Source: Gammaproteobacteria bacterium (lineage in GTDB: Bacteria > Pseudomonadota > Gammaproteobacteria > Steroidobacterales > Rariloculaceae). Taken from it: a stretch of DNA of 64,000 nt. The position numbers were made by a program, and so were the translations under genes. Below, piece after piece: positions 52,858 to 60,796 of this stretch. The stretch's first letter is position 1, and every line of letters starts with the position of its first letter. The notes under the pieces are model-generated. The model worked only from the letters and a program-made list of their open reading frames with translations, was not told where the DNA came from and ran no database searches. The stretch lies in NCBI GenBank assembly GCA_017577365.1, contig PKRJ01000007.1, forward strand, positions 20,451-84,450, in the 5' to 3' direction.

Positions 52858-54189
52858 TCAGCTCGCCCTCGATCCGTATCCTCTCAAGTTCGCCTTCTTC
52901 AAAAGCCCCTCGTACTGATGGGTCATCGCGTGCGCCTGCAGCTGCGCCATGAAGTCCATCGTGACGACCACGATGATGAGCAGCGACGTCCCGCCGAAAT
53001 AGAACGGCACGTTGAACTCGAGAATCATGAACTCGGGCAACAGGCAGACCCCGGTGATGTACAGCGCGCCCCACAGGGTCAGCCGGGTCAACACCTTGTC
53101 GATATACTCCGCCGTCTGCTGGCCCGGCCGGATGCCCGGGATGAACGCGCCCGAGCGCTTCAAGTTGTCCGCCGTCTCCCGGGCGTTGAACACCAATGCC
53201 GTGTAGAAGAAGCAGAAGAACACGATCATCGAGCCGTACAGCAGGATGTAGACCGGCTGCCCCGGCGATAGGCTCGCAGCGATCCTCTGCAGCCACGGCT
53301 GGCTCGTCCCGAACCACGTCGCGATCGTCGCCGGGAACAGGATCAGGCTCGACGCGAAGATCGGCGGGATCACGCCCGACATGTTGATCTTGAACGGCAG
53401 ATGGCTCGTCTGGCCGCCGTACAGCCGCCGACCCTGCTGCCGCTTCGCGTAGTTCACCGTGATCCGGCGCTGCGCCCGCTCCATGAACACGACGAACGCC
53501 GTCACCGCGAGCATCACGATCGCGAGCACGAACGGCATCGCCTGATTCATGCTTCCCGAGCTCACGAGCTCGAGCGTGCCGCCGATCGCCGACGGGATGC
53601 CGGAGACGATGCTCGCAAGGATCAGCATCGAGATGCCGTTTCCGACTCCGCGTTCCGTGATCTGCTCGCCGAGCCACATCAGGAACATCGTGCCGGTGAC
53701 GAGCGTGACGGCCGACGTGACGATGAAGCTCGTGCCCGGATTGATCACGACCTGGTTGTTCTGCAGCGCCGACGCCGCGGCAACCGCCTGGAACGTCGAC
53801 AGCACGACCGTCCCGTAGCGCGTGTACTGCGTGATCTTGCGCCGTCCCGCCTCGCCTTCCTTGCGCAGCTGCTGCAGCGTCGGGATGACGTGCGTCGCCA
53901 TCTGCATGATGATCGACGCCGAGATGTACGGCATGATGTTCAACGCGAAGATCGACATCCTCTCGAGCGCACCGCCCGAGAACATGTTGAACATCTGCAG
54001 GATCGTGCCCGACTGATCCTGGAACAGCTGCTGCATCGCGACCGGGTCGACGCCCGGCAGCGGGATGAACGTGCCGATGCGGTAGACGATCAGCGCCCCG
54101 ATCAGGAACAGCAGGCGCTGGCGCAGATCCGCGAAGCGGGTCGCGTCGGCAAGAAGGCTCGGAGAAGCCACTGCGCCTGGTTTTGCCAT
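52858..54189 (-). CDS. secY: Protein translocase subunit SecY
   Basis: SecY is the ten-helix channel of the Sec translocon in the inner membrane. The 443-residue length equals that of E. coli. It starts with a cytoplasmic segment (SLLADATRFADLRQRLLFLIGALIVYRIGTFIPLPGVD), and contains MPYISASIIMQMATHVIPTL and the plug and pore-ring helices; the C-terminal tail ends KKANLRGYGSRAS. It is between rplO and rpmJ as usual. Confidence 0.98.
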   Translation of the reverse strand: MAKPGAVASPSLLADATRFADLRQRLLFLIGALIVYRIGTFIPLPGVDPVAMQQLFQDQSGTILQMFNMFSGGALERMSIFALNIMPYISASIIMQMATHVIPTLQQLRKEGEAGRRKITQYTRYGTVVLSTFQAVAAASALQNNQVVINPGTSFIVTSAVTLVTGTMFLMWLGEQITERGVGNGISMLILASIVSGIPSAIGGTLELVSSGSMNQAMPFVLAIVMLAVTAFVVFMERAQRRITVNYAKRQQGRRLYGGQTSHLPFKINMSGVIPPIFASSLILFPATIATWFGTSQPWLQRIAASLSPGQPVYILLYGSMIVFFCFFYTALVFNARETADNLKRSGAFIPGIRPGQQTAEYIDKVLTRLTLWGALYITGVCLLPEFMILEFNVPFYFGGTSLLIIVVVTMDFMAQLQAHAMTHQYEGLLKKANLRGYGSRAS

Positions 54190-54230
54190 GATCCTACGTT
54201 CCTGTCTCGGCGGGCCCTGCGGCTACTCGT

Positions 54231-54659
54231 CTACTCGACGCTGCCCCCGGCCGCCTCGATGATCGCCTTTGCGCCCGGCGTCACGGGCACGCCGACGACC
54301 TTGACCGGGCGCTCGAGCGTCCCGGACGCGATGATCTTCACGCGCTCGACGCGCCGACCGACCAGCCCCGCCGCCTTCAGCGACTCGAGCGTGACGTCGC
54401 CTTCGACCTTCGCGAGCTCGTGCACGCGCACCTCGTCCCGCGTCGCCGCCTTCCGCGACCGGAAGCCGACCTTCGGCAGCCGACGCTGCAACGGCATCTG
54501 GCCGCCCTCGAAGCCGACCTTGTGATATCCGCCGGCGCGGGCGTGCTGACCCTTCGTGCCGCGGCCCGCGGTCTTGCCCTGCCCGGCGCTGCCGCCGCGG
54601 CCGACGCGCGTCCGCTCCTTGCGGCTGCCCTTGGCGGGTTTCAACGTGTTCAAGCGCAC
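54231..54659 (-). CDS. rplO: Ribosomal protein L15
   Basis: L15 binds 23S rRNA late in 50S assembly. The 142-residue protein has the Gly/Lys-rich N-terminus MRLNTLKPAKGSRKERTRVGRGGSAGQGKTAGRGTKGQ and the C-terminal fold PVKVVGVPVTPGAKAIIEAAGGSVE. It follows rpmD after 1 nt. Confidence 0.98.
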   Translation of the reverse strand: MRLNTLKPAKGSRKERTRVGRGGSAGQGKTAGRGTKGQHARAGGYHKVGFEGGQMPLQRRLPKVGFRSRKAATRDEVRVHELAKVEGDVTLESLKAAGLVGRRVERVKIIASGTLERPVKVVGVPVTPGAKAIIEAAGGSVE

Positions 54660-54660
54660 G

Positions 54661-54849
54661 TCAAGCTTCCTCCACGCGCACGAGGTATTGGACCTTGCGG
54701 ATCATCCCGCGGTTCTCGGGCGTGTCCGCGACGACTACGGTCTGGTGGCGGCGCCGCAAGCCGAGGCCCGCGAGGCATTCCGCGTGCCCCGGCGTCCTGC
54801 CGAACCGGCTCTTCAGCAGCGTCACCTTGATCCTCTTCTGCTCGGCCAC
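54661..54849 (-). CDS. rpmD: Ribosomal protein L30
   Basis: The 62-residue L30 has the family core KVTLLKSRFGRTPGHAECLAGLGLRRRHQTVVV and ENRGMIRKVQYLVRVEE. It is placed between rpsE (8-nt gap) and rplO, as in other proteobacteria. Confidence 0.97.
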   Translation of the reverse strand: MAEQKRIKVTLLKSRFGRTPGHAECLAGLGLRRRHQTVVVADTPENRGMIRKVQYLVRVEEA

Positions 54850-54857
54850 GACTCACC

Positions 54858-55346
54858 TCAAGCCACGATCTCGTCGAGCGATTTGCCGCGTTTTGCCGCG
54901 ATCACCTGCGGCGAGCGCATCTTCGTCAACGCGTTCATCGTCGCGCGAACGACGTTGATCGGATTGCGCGAACCGTAGCTCTTCGCGAGCACGTTACGGA
55001 TGCCCACGCACTCGAAGACCGCGCGCATCGCACCGCCGGCGATGATGCCCGTGCCGTCCCGCGCGGGCTGCATGAACACGCGCGTCGCGCCGTGCTTGCC
55101 GTGCAGCTCGTAGTGCAGCGTGTCCTTCTTCAGGTGGACGGTCTTCAGATTCTTGCGCGCCGCCTGCATCGCCTTCTGGATCGCGAGCGGCAGCTCGCGG
55201 GCCTTGCCGTAGCCGTAGCCGACGCGCCCATTGCCGTCGCCGACGACCGTCAACGCCGTGAAGCCGAACTGCCGGCCGCCTTTCACGACCTTCGCGACGC
55301 GGTTGACCGCGACGAGCTTCTCTTGGAACTCTTCAACGTTTGCCAT
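54858..55346 (-). CDS. rpsE: Ribosomal protein S5
   Basis: S5 acts in translational accuracy and mRNA unwinding on the 30S subunit. The 162-residue protein has the RNA-binding motif KLVAVNRVAKVVKGGRQFGFTALTVVGDGNGRVGYGYGKARELP and the C-terminal NVVRATMNALTKMRSPQ. It follows rplR after 27 nt. Confidence 0.98.
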   Translation of the reverse strand: MANVEEFQEKLVAVNRVAKVVKGGRQFGFTALTVVGDGNGRVGYGYGKARELPLAIQKAMQAARKNLKTVHLKKDTLHYELHGKHGATRVFMQPARDGTGIIAGGAMRAVFECVGIRNVLAKSYGSRNPINVVRATMNALTKMRSPQVIAAKRGKSLDEIVA

Positions 55347-55373
55347 CGATCTCGTCCGAAAGGCCGCTTCGGC

Positions 55374-55727
55374 CTAGAACTTCAATCCCGCTTCGCGAGC
55401 GGCATCGGCGAGCGCCTTGACCCGCCCGTGATACTTGAACCCGGATCGGTCGAAAGCGACCTCTTCGATCCCCTTCGCCTTCGCGCGCTCGGCGAGCAGC
55501 CGGCCGACGGCGGCGGCCGCCTCCTGGTTGCCCGTCGACTTGAGCTGCGCCTTCAGCTCCTTCACGAGCGTCGAGGCGCTGACGAGCACTTTGCCGCCCT
55601 CGGGAGCGATGATCTGCGCGTAGATGTGCCGCGGCGTGCGGTGGACGCAGAGCCGGTTCTTCCCCGAGAGCGCGATCCTCGCCCGGGTGCGAGCGGCCCG
55701 CCGCTGGCGCCTTACCTTCTTGTCCAT
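55374..55727 (-). CDS. rplR: Ribosomal protein L18
   Basis: L18 binds 5S rRNA together with L5. The 117-residue length matches. Motifs are RRAARTRARIALSGKNRLCVHRTPRHIYAQII and the C-terminal FDRSGFKYHGRVKALADAAREAGLKF. It follows rplF after 6 nt. Confidence 0.98.
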   Translation of the reverse strand: MDKKVRRQRRAARTRARIALSGKNRLCVHRTPRHIYAQIIAPEGGKVLVSASTLVKELKAQLKSTGNQEAAAAVGRLLAERAKAKGIEEVAFDRSGFKYHGRVKALADAAREAGLKF

Positions 55728-55733
55728 CGGTGC

Positions 55734-56267
55734 CTACTTCTTCTTCGCTTCCTTCAGAACGACCCGCTCGTCCGAGTAGCGCACACCCTTGCCCTTGTAG
55801 GGCTCGGGCGGCCGGTACCGTCGGAGCTCGGCCGCGACCTGACCCACGCGCTGACGATCGATTCCCTTGACGATGATTTCCGTCTGGCTCGGCGTCTCGA
55901 TCGTGATGCCCTCGGGCACGGGGTACTCGACCGGGTGCGAGAAGCCGAGGGTCAGGTTCAGCTTCTTGCCCTGCGCCTGCGCGCGATAGCCGACGCCGAC
56001 GAGCTCGAGCTTGCGCTCGAAGCCGGTCGTGACGCCGGTGACCATGTTCTGGATCAGCGCCCGAGTCGTCCCGGCCAAGGCCCTCGCGAACCGGCTGTCG
56101 GAGCGAGGCGAGACCTTGACGGTGCCGTCGGCCTGCGTGACCTCGATCTCCGGCCGAATCCGCATCGACAGCGAGCCCTTCGGCCCCTTGATCGTCACCA
56201 TCCCCGGCGTCAGCTCGGCGGTGACGTTGCTTCCGAGAGAGACCGGACGTTTCGCTACTCTAGACAT
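55734..56267 (-). CDS. rplF: Ribosomal protein L6
   Basis: L6 is a 50S protein near the factor-binding site. Starting at MSRVAKRPV (56267) gives 177 residues, the E. coli length; an ATG three codons earlier is also possible. The C-terminal motif PEPYKGKGVRYSDERVVLKEAKKK is typical. It follows rpsH after 66 nt. Confidence 0.97.
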   Translation of the reverse strand: MSRVAKRPVSLGSNVTAELTPGMVTIKGPKGSLSMRIRPEIEVTQADGTVKVSPRSDSRFARALAGTTRALIQNMVTGVTTGFERKLELVGVGYRAQAQGKKLNLTLGFSHPVEYPVPEGITIETPSQTEIIVKGIDRQRVGQVAAELRRYRPPEPYKGKGVRYSDERVVLKEAKKK

Positions 56268-56333
56268 CGTACTCAACCGTTGGGTTCTCGGCGCGACACG
56301 AGCGCGCCGTTTGCCTGTGCCGCCGTCCGCCCG

Positions 56334-56729
56334 TTACGAAACGATGCACAGCACCTCGCCGCCGTGCCCTTCGGCACGCGCCTGGCGATCGCTCATCACG
56401 CCGCGCGAAGTCGACACGATCGCGATTCCGAACCCGCCCTGCACTTTCGGCAGCTCGTCCTTCCTCCTGTACACGCGCAGGCCCGGCCGGCTCACGCGGC
56501 GAATCGTCTCGATCACCGGGCGATCCTGGTAATACTTCAGACGAACGGTCAGCACGGGCTTGCCGTCGTTGTCTTCCACCGAGTATCCGGCGATATAGCC
56601 CTCGGCCTCGAGAACCCTGCAGATCTCGACCTTCTGCTTCGACGACGGCAGCGACACGGACTCCTTGCGCGCCGCCTGGCCGTTGCGGATGCGCGTCAAG
56701 AGATCGGCGATCGGATCAGTCATGCTCAT
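56334..56729 (-). CDS. rpsH: Ribosomal protein S8
   Basis: S8 is a primary 16S rRNA binder and, in E. coli, represses the spc operon. The 131-residue protein starts MSMTDPIADLLTRIRNGQAARK and ends GIAIVSTSRGVMSDRQARAEGHGGEVLCIVS. It follows rpsN after 15 nt. Confidence 0.98.
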   Translation of the reverse strand: MSMTDPIADLLTRIRNGQAARKESVSLPSSKQKVEICRVLEAEGYIAGYSVEDNDGKPVLTVRLKYYQDRPVIETIRRVSRPGLRVYRRKDELPKVQGGFGIAIVSTSRGVMSDRQARAEGHGGEVLCIVS

Positions 56730-56744
56730 AGGCGTTCTCCGACC

Positions 56745-57050
56745 TCACCAGCTCGCCTTCGAAAGCCCGGGGATCTCGCCGCGCATCGTCGCCTCGCGCA
56801 GCTTGTTGCGCGCGAGACCGAAGCGCCGGAAGTACCCGTGCGCCCTGCCGCTGATCGCACAGCGGTTGCGCAGCCGAACGGGGCTCGCGTCGCGCGGCAG
56901 CGACTGCAGCTTCGCCTGCGCCGCCATCTTCTCCTCGTCCGACGAGCGCGGATCCTTGATGATGCGCTTGAGCTCCGCCCGCTTCGCGGCGTAGCGCTCC
57001 ACTACCTTTCGGCGCCTCTCGTTGCGGATCAGTACCGATTTCTTCGCCAT
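56745..57050 (-). CDS. rpsN: Ribosomal protein S14
   Basis: The 101-residue S14 is the long, zinc-free form: the CxxC pairs of the short form are absent (NRCAISGRAHGYFRRFGLARNKLREA keeps a single cysteine). The start MAKKSVLIRNERRRKVVERYAAKR and end IPGLSKASW are typical. It follows rplE after 10 nt. Confidence 0.98.
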   Translation of the reverse strand: MAKKSVLIRNERRRKVVERYAAKRAELKRIIKDPRSSDEEKMAAQAKLQSLPRDASPVRLRNRCAISGRAHGYFRRFGLARNKLREATMRGEIPGLSKASW

Positions 57051-57060
57051 GTCTCAGCTC

Positions 57061-57600
57061 CTACGACCGCAGCGGGAAGTTGAACGCCTCGAGGAGCGCG
57101 CGGCCGGCCTCGTCGTTCCTGGCGGTGGTCGTGATTGCGATATCCATGCCCCTGATGGCGTCGATCTGGTCGTAGTTGATCTCCGGGAAGATGATCTGCT
57201 CGCGGATACCGATGTTGAAGTTCCCGCGGCCGTCGAACGCGCGCGCCGAGAAACCGCGAAAGTCGCGGATTCGCGGGATCGCGATGTTGATCAGCCGATC
57301 GAGGAACTCGTACATCCGCTCCCGGCGCAGCGTCACCTTGCAGCCGATCGGAAACCCTTCGCGGACCTTGAAGCTCGCGACCGAGATGCGCGCCTTCGTG
57401 GGCACGGGCTTCTGACCCGTGATCCGCGCGAGGTCGTTCATCGCGTGCTCGAGCACCTTGCGGTCCGCGATCGCTTCGCCGACGCCCATGTTGACCGTGA
57501 CCTTCACGAACCGAGGCACGGCCATCGGATTCTTGACGCCGAGCCGTTCCATCAGCTGCGGAACGACCGTCGTCTTGTAGTATTCCTGCAACCTGGCCAT
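57061..57600 (-). CDS. rplE: Ribosomal protein L5
   Basis: L5 binds 5S rRNA and touches the P-site tRNA. The ATG at 57600 (MARLQEYYKTTVVPQLMERLG) gives 179 residues, as in E. coli. Motifs are KVTVNMGVGEAIADRKVLEHAMNDLARITGQKPV and FNIGIREQIIFPEINYDQIDAIRGMDI. It follows rplX after 1 nt. Confidence 0.98.
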   Translation of the reverse strand: MARLQEYYKTTVVPQLMERLGVKNPMAVPRFVKVTVNMGVGEAIADRKVLEHAMNDLARITGQKPVPTKARISVASFKVREGFPIGCKVTLRRERMYEFLDRLINIAIPRIRDFRGFSARAFDGRGNFNIGIREQIIFPEINYDQIDAIRGMDIAITTTARNDEAGRALLEAFNFPLRS

Positions 57601-57601
57601 A

Positions 57602-57919
57602 TCAGGCGTCCACGACCTCGTTGTTCGACTTGAAGTAGCGCACCTTGCGCCCGTCGGCGAGCACCCGGAACCCGACACGGTCGCCCTTCTGCGTCGCGGG
57701 GTTCCACAGCATCACGTTCGAGACGTGAATCGGCGCTTCCATGTCGACGATGCCGCCGGGGACGCCGCGTGCCGGATTCGGCCGCTGATGCCGCTTCACG
57801 ACGTTCACGTTCTCGACGACGACGCGGTCGTCCGGGAGCACGCGCAGCACGACGCCTCGCCGGCCCTTGTCGCGGCCCGCGATCACGACGACCTCGTCAC
57901 CCTTCCTGATACGCTTCAT
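57602..57919 (-). CDS. rplX: Ribosomal protein L24
   Basis: L24 starts 50S assembly. The ATG at 57919 (MKRIRKGDEVVVIAGRDKGRRG) gives 105 residues with the KOW motif in that segment and IVDMEAPIHVSNVMLWNP downstream. It follows rplN after 8 nt. Confidence 0.97.
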   Translation of the reverse strand: MKRIRKGDEVVVIAGRDKGRRGVVLRVLPDDRVVVENVNVVKRHQRPNPARGVPGGIVDMEAPIHVSNVMLWNPATQKGDRVGFRVLADGRKVRYFKSNNEVVDA

Positions 57920-57927
57920 GTTCGCCT

Positions 57928-58296
57928 CTACAGCACTTCCGGCGCGAGCGAGATGATCTTCATGAACCGGCTCGTGCGAAGCTCGCGCGTGACCGGTCCG
58001 AAGATGCGCGTGCCGATCGGCTCGAGCCGGTTGTTGAGCAACACGGCCGCGTTGCTGTCGAACCGGATCGCCGAGCCGTCCGGGCGGCGCAGCCCTTGCT
58101 TCGTGCGCACGACCACGGCGTTGTAGATCTCGCCCTTCTTCACGCGTCCGCGCGGGATCGCGTCCTTGATCGTGACCTTGATGATGTCGCCGATCCGCGC
58201 ATAGCGCCGCTTCGAGCCGCCGAGCACCTTGATGCACATCAGGCGCCGAGCGCCGGAGTTGTCCGCGGCATCCAAAACCGTTTGCGTCTGAATCAT
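57928..58296 (-). CDS. rplN: Ribosomal protein L14
   Basis: L14 forms intersubunit bridges and is the target of RsfS, also encoded in this window. The ATG at 58296 (MIQTQTVLDAADNSGARRLMCIKVLGG) gives 122 residues. KVTIKDAIPRGRVKKGEIYNAVVVRTK and the end MKIISLAPEVL are typical. It follows rpsQ after 2 nt. Confidence 0.98.
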   Translation of the reverse strand: MIQTQTVLDAADNSGARRLMCIKVLGGSKRRYARIGDIIKVTIKDAIPRGRVKKGEIYNAVVVRTKQGLRRPDGSAIRFDSNAAVLLNNRLEPIGTRIFGPVTRELRTSRFMKIISLAPEVL

Positions 58297-58298
58297 CG

Positions 58299-58634
58299 TT
58301 AGGTCCCCTGGCCCGCCGCCTCGTCGGCCTGCGGCTGCTCGACTGCCTCGGCTCGCGCGACGATCTCCACGACCCGCCACGACTTGCGCTTCGAGATCGG
58401 GCGGCACTCGCTGATCGCGACGGTGTCGCCGATGCGCGCCGAGTTCTCCTCGTCGTGAGCCATGATCTTCGTCGTGCGGCGAATGTACTTCCCGTAGATC
58501 GGGTGCCGGACCAGCCGCTCGACCGCGACCGTGACGCTCTTGTTCATCTTGTCACTGACGACCCGACCGATGACTTTTCGGCGCGTCTTGCCGCCGTTCG
58601 CCGTCGGCTGCTCGGTGCTTTCCGCCGCGCTCAT
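58299..58634 (-). CDS. rpsQ: Ribosomal protein S17 with terminal extensions
   Basis: S17 binds 16S rRNA early in assembly. The core KVIGRVVSDKMNKSVTVAVERLVRHPIYGKYIRRTTK is clear. At 111 residues it is longer than E. coli S17 (84), with an N-terminal extension of about 18 residues and an acidic C-terminal tail (EAVEQPQADEAAGQGT). The ATG at 58634 overlaps the rpmC stop by one base (TGATG). Confidence 0.96.
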   Translation of the reverse strand: MSAAESTEQPTANGGKTRRKVIGRVVSDKMNKSVTVAVERLVRHPIYGKYIRRTTKIMAHDEENSARIGDTVAISECRPISKRKSWRVVEIVARAEAVEQPQADEAAGQGT

Positions 58635-58837
58635 CACTTCGTACCTTTCTCTCTCTTCCGCTCGCCGAGCACGGTCTTGATCCTGGCGATGTCCCTGCGG
58701 ACCTTGCCGTGCTGATCCGGCTTCGCGCCCTGACCGGTGGCGGCCTGCAAGCGCAGGTTGAACTGCTCGCGCCGAAGCTTCAGCAGCTCCTCGGCGAGCG
58801 CCTCGTCGGTCATCTCACGCAACTCTTTGGCCTTCAT
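58634..58837 (-). CDS. rpmC: Ribosomal protein L29
   Basis: The 67-residue L29 starts MKAKELREMTDEALAEELLKLRREQFNLR, the two-helix family pattern, and ends RIKTVLGERKREKGTK. It lies near the tunnel exit, where trigger factor and SRP dock. It follows rplP after 8 nt. Confidence 0.97.
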   Translation of the reverse strand: MKAKELREMTDEALAEELLKLRREQFNLRLQAATGQGAKPDQHGKVRRDIARIKTVLGERKREKGTK

Positions 58838-58845
58838 CGCTACAC

Positions 58846-59250
58846 CTAGCGCTGGACGATCACGGTCTGGATCGGCAGCTTCGCCGCGGCGAGCCGAAAC
58901 GCCTCGCGCGCGACCTCCTCGCTGACGCCGGCCATCTCGTAGAGCATCTTGCCCGGCTGGATCTGCGCGACCCAGTACTCGACGTTGCCCTTACCCTTGC
59001 CCTGGCGCACCTCGAGCGGCTTCTTCGTGATCGGCTTGTCCGGGAAGACGCGGATCCAGATCTTGCCGCCGCGCTTCACGTAGCGCGTCATCGCGCGCCG
59101 CGCGGCCTCGATCTGCCGCGCGGTCAGCTGGCCGCGGCCGACCGCCTTCAACCCGAACTCGCCGAAGCTCACCGTATTGCCCCGCGTCGCGAGCCCGGTG
59201 TTGCGGCCCTTGAACTGCTTTCTGAATTTGGTCCGTTTAGGTTGCAGCAT
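58846..59250 (-). CDS. rplP: Ribosomal protein L16
   Basis: L16 helps position tRNA in the A site. The 134-residue protein starts MLQPKRTKFRKQFKGRNTGLATRG and has TARQIEAARRAMTRYVKRGGKIWIRVFPDKPITKKP and KGNVEYWVAQIQPGKMLYEM. It follows rpsC after 30 nt. Confidence 0.98.
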   Translation of the reverse strand: MLQPKRTKFRKQFKGRNTGLATRGNTVSFGEFGLKAVGRGQLTARQIEAARRAMTRYVKRGGKIWIRVFPDKPITKKPLEVRQGKGKGNVEYWVAQIQPGKMLYEMAGVSEEVAREAFRLAAAKLPIQTVIVQR

Positions 59251-59280
59251 GGCTGCCTCTCATTCCTGCTCGCCGGGCCT

Positions 59281-59967
59281 TCAGGCCTGCGCGCGCGGCG
59301 CCTCGGCGGCTTCCTGCTTCGCTTCGCCGAAGTCGAAAACCTCGCCGCGGAAGATCCAAACCTTCACGCCGATCACCCCGTACGTGGTGCGCGCCTCGGC
59401 AAACCCGTAGTCGATGTCGGCACGGAGGGTATGCAGGGGCACGCGCCCCTCGCGGTACCACTCCGACCGCGCGATCTCGGCGCCGTTCAAGCGCCCGGAG
59501 ACCTGCACCTTCACGCCCTCGGCGCCGAGACGCATCGTGTTCGTGACGGCGCGGCGCATCGCCCGCCGGAACTGAACGCGCCGCTCGAGCTGCTGCGCGA
59601 TGCCGTCCGCGACGAGCTGAGCGTCGAGCTCGGGCTTGCGGATCTCGGAGATGTTCAGGCGCACGTCCTGAATCGGCATGCCGAGCAGATTCGCGACGTC
59701 CGCGCGAAGCTTCTCGATGTCCTCGCCCTTCTTGCCGATCACGATACCCGGACGCGCCGTATGAATCGTGATGTTCGCGCGCTTCGCCGGCCGCTCGATG
59801 TAGATGCGGCTGACCGAAGCCTCCTTCAGCTTCTCCTTCAGGAACTCGCGAACGCGATGATCCTGCTCGATATACGCCGGAAACGTCTTCGGATCGGCAT
59901 ACCACTTCGACAGCCACTCTTTGGTGATGCCGAGACGAATGCCGGTCGGATGTACTTTTTGACCCAT
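59281..59967 (-). CDS. rpsC: Ribosomal protein S3
   Basis: S3 lines the mRNA entry channel. The 228-residue protein starts MGQKVHPTGIRLGITKEWLSKWYAD, has the KH domain motif ITIHTARPGIVIGKKGEDIEKLR, and the C-terminal YREGRVPLHTLRADIDYGFAEA. It follows rplV after 3 nt. Confidence 0.98.
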   Translation of the reverse strand: MGQKVHPTGIRLGITKEWLSKWYADPKTFPAYIEQDHRVREFLKEKLKEASVSRIYIERPAKRANITIHTARPGIVIGKKGEDIEKLRADVANLLGMPIQDVRLNISEIRKPELDAQLVADGIAQQLERRVQFRRAMRRAVTNTMRLGAEGVKVQVSGRLNGAEIARSEWYREGRVPLHTLRADIDYGFAEARTTYGVIGVKVWIFRGEVFDFGEAKQEAAEAPRAQA

Positions 59968-59970
59968 GAC

Positions 59971-60303
59971 TTACTCGTCCGCCACCCGAATCGTGATGTG
60001 GCTGTTCCGCTTCAAGATCCTGGCGCCCCGTCCCTTCGCTCTCGCACGATAGCGAGTGAAGAAGGGCGCCCCGTTCACCTCGACGACGGCGACCTTCAGC
60101 TCGTCGATATCCGCGCCGTGGTTGTGCTCCGCGTTCGCGATCGCGGACTCGAGCACCTTGTGCACGATCCGCGCGGCCTTCTTGCGGCTGAACCGCAGAA
60201 TGTCGATGGCCTGCGCCACCGGCTTGCCCCTGATCTGATCCGCGACCAGGCGACATTTCTGAGGAGAAATGCGCGCGTATCGCAGAGTCGCCGCAACCTG
60301 CAT
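59971..60303 (-). CDS. rplV: Ribosomal protein L22
   Basis: L22 lines the peptide exit tunnel with its beta hairpin. The ATG at 60303 (MQVAATLRYARISPQKCRLVAD) gives 110 residues, the E. coli length; a start five codons upstream is possible. KGRGARILKRNSHITIRVADE covers the hairpin end. Between it and the upstream rpsS lie 163 bp containing palindromic repeat copy 2, unusual for this operon. Confidence 0.97.
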   Translation of the reverse strand: MQVAATLRYARISPQKCRLVADQIRGKPVAQAIDILRFSRKKAARIVHKVLESAIANAEHNHGADIDELKVAVVEVNGAPFFTRYRARAKGRGARILKRNSHITIRVADE

Positions 60304-60327
60304 CGATCCGTACTCCAAACTTCGCCC

Positions 60328-60457
60328 GATGTTCCGGAGCCGTCTTCACATATCGATTTCGGGGACCGCCGTGAATCCGTCCCTGGAGGCTCGCGCGCGC
60401 GCATCCCTGCGCGCGAGCGTCCCCGAAATCAACATGTGAAGCCGCCTCCGGAACATC
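60328..60457. repeat. Nested palindromic repeat, copy 2, inside the S10 operon
   Basis: Outer arms 60328-60365 and 60420-60457 are inverted repeats matching at 34 of 38 positions. The core at 60366-60391 begins CCGCCGTGAATCCGTCC and matches copy 1 at 25 of 26 positions. An inner GC-rich hairpin (about 60392-60419) again has ATCCCT at its tip. The outer arms share no sequence with copy 1 beyond GGGA/TCCC. It fills the rpsS-rplV gap and would form a large hairpin in the mRNA. Confidence 0.9.
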
Positions 60458-60466
60458 CCACCACCG

Positions 60467-60739
60467 TTACTTGGACTTCCGATCGCCGGAGTGGCCCTTG
60501 AACGTCCGCGTCGGCGCGAACTCGCCGAGCTTGTGACCGACCATGTTCTCCGAGATCAGCACCGGCACGTGCTGCCGGCCGTTATGCACGGCGATCGTCA
60601 GCCCGACCATGTCGGGGATGATCATCGAACGGCGCGACCACGTCTTGATCGGCCGCCGATCGTTGTTCGCGACGGCCTTCTCGACCTTCTTCAACAGATG
60701 CAGGTCGACGAACGGCCCTTTCTTGATCGATCGTGGCAT
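60467..60739 (-). CDS. rpsS: Ribosomal protein S19
   Basis: S19 is a 30S head protein. The 90-residue product starts MPRSIKKGPFVDLHLLKKVEKA and contains TWSRRSMIIPDMVGLTIAVHNGRQHVPVLISENMVGHKLGEFAPTR, the family core. It follows rplB after 57 nt. Repeat copy 2 begins 10 nt past its stop codon. Confidence 0.98.
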   Translation of the reverse strand: MPRSIKKGPFVDLHLLKKVEKAVANNDRRPIKTWSRRSMIIPDMVGLTIAVHNGRQHVPVLISENMVGHKLGEFAPTRTFKGHSGDRKSK

Positions 60740-60796
60740 GACTCGTCTCGGTTCTCGTTTCGGCCCCGTCGCTCCGCGGCCTCTCCTCTATGCCCC

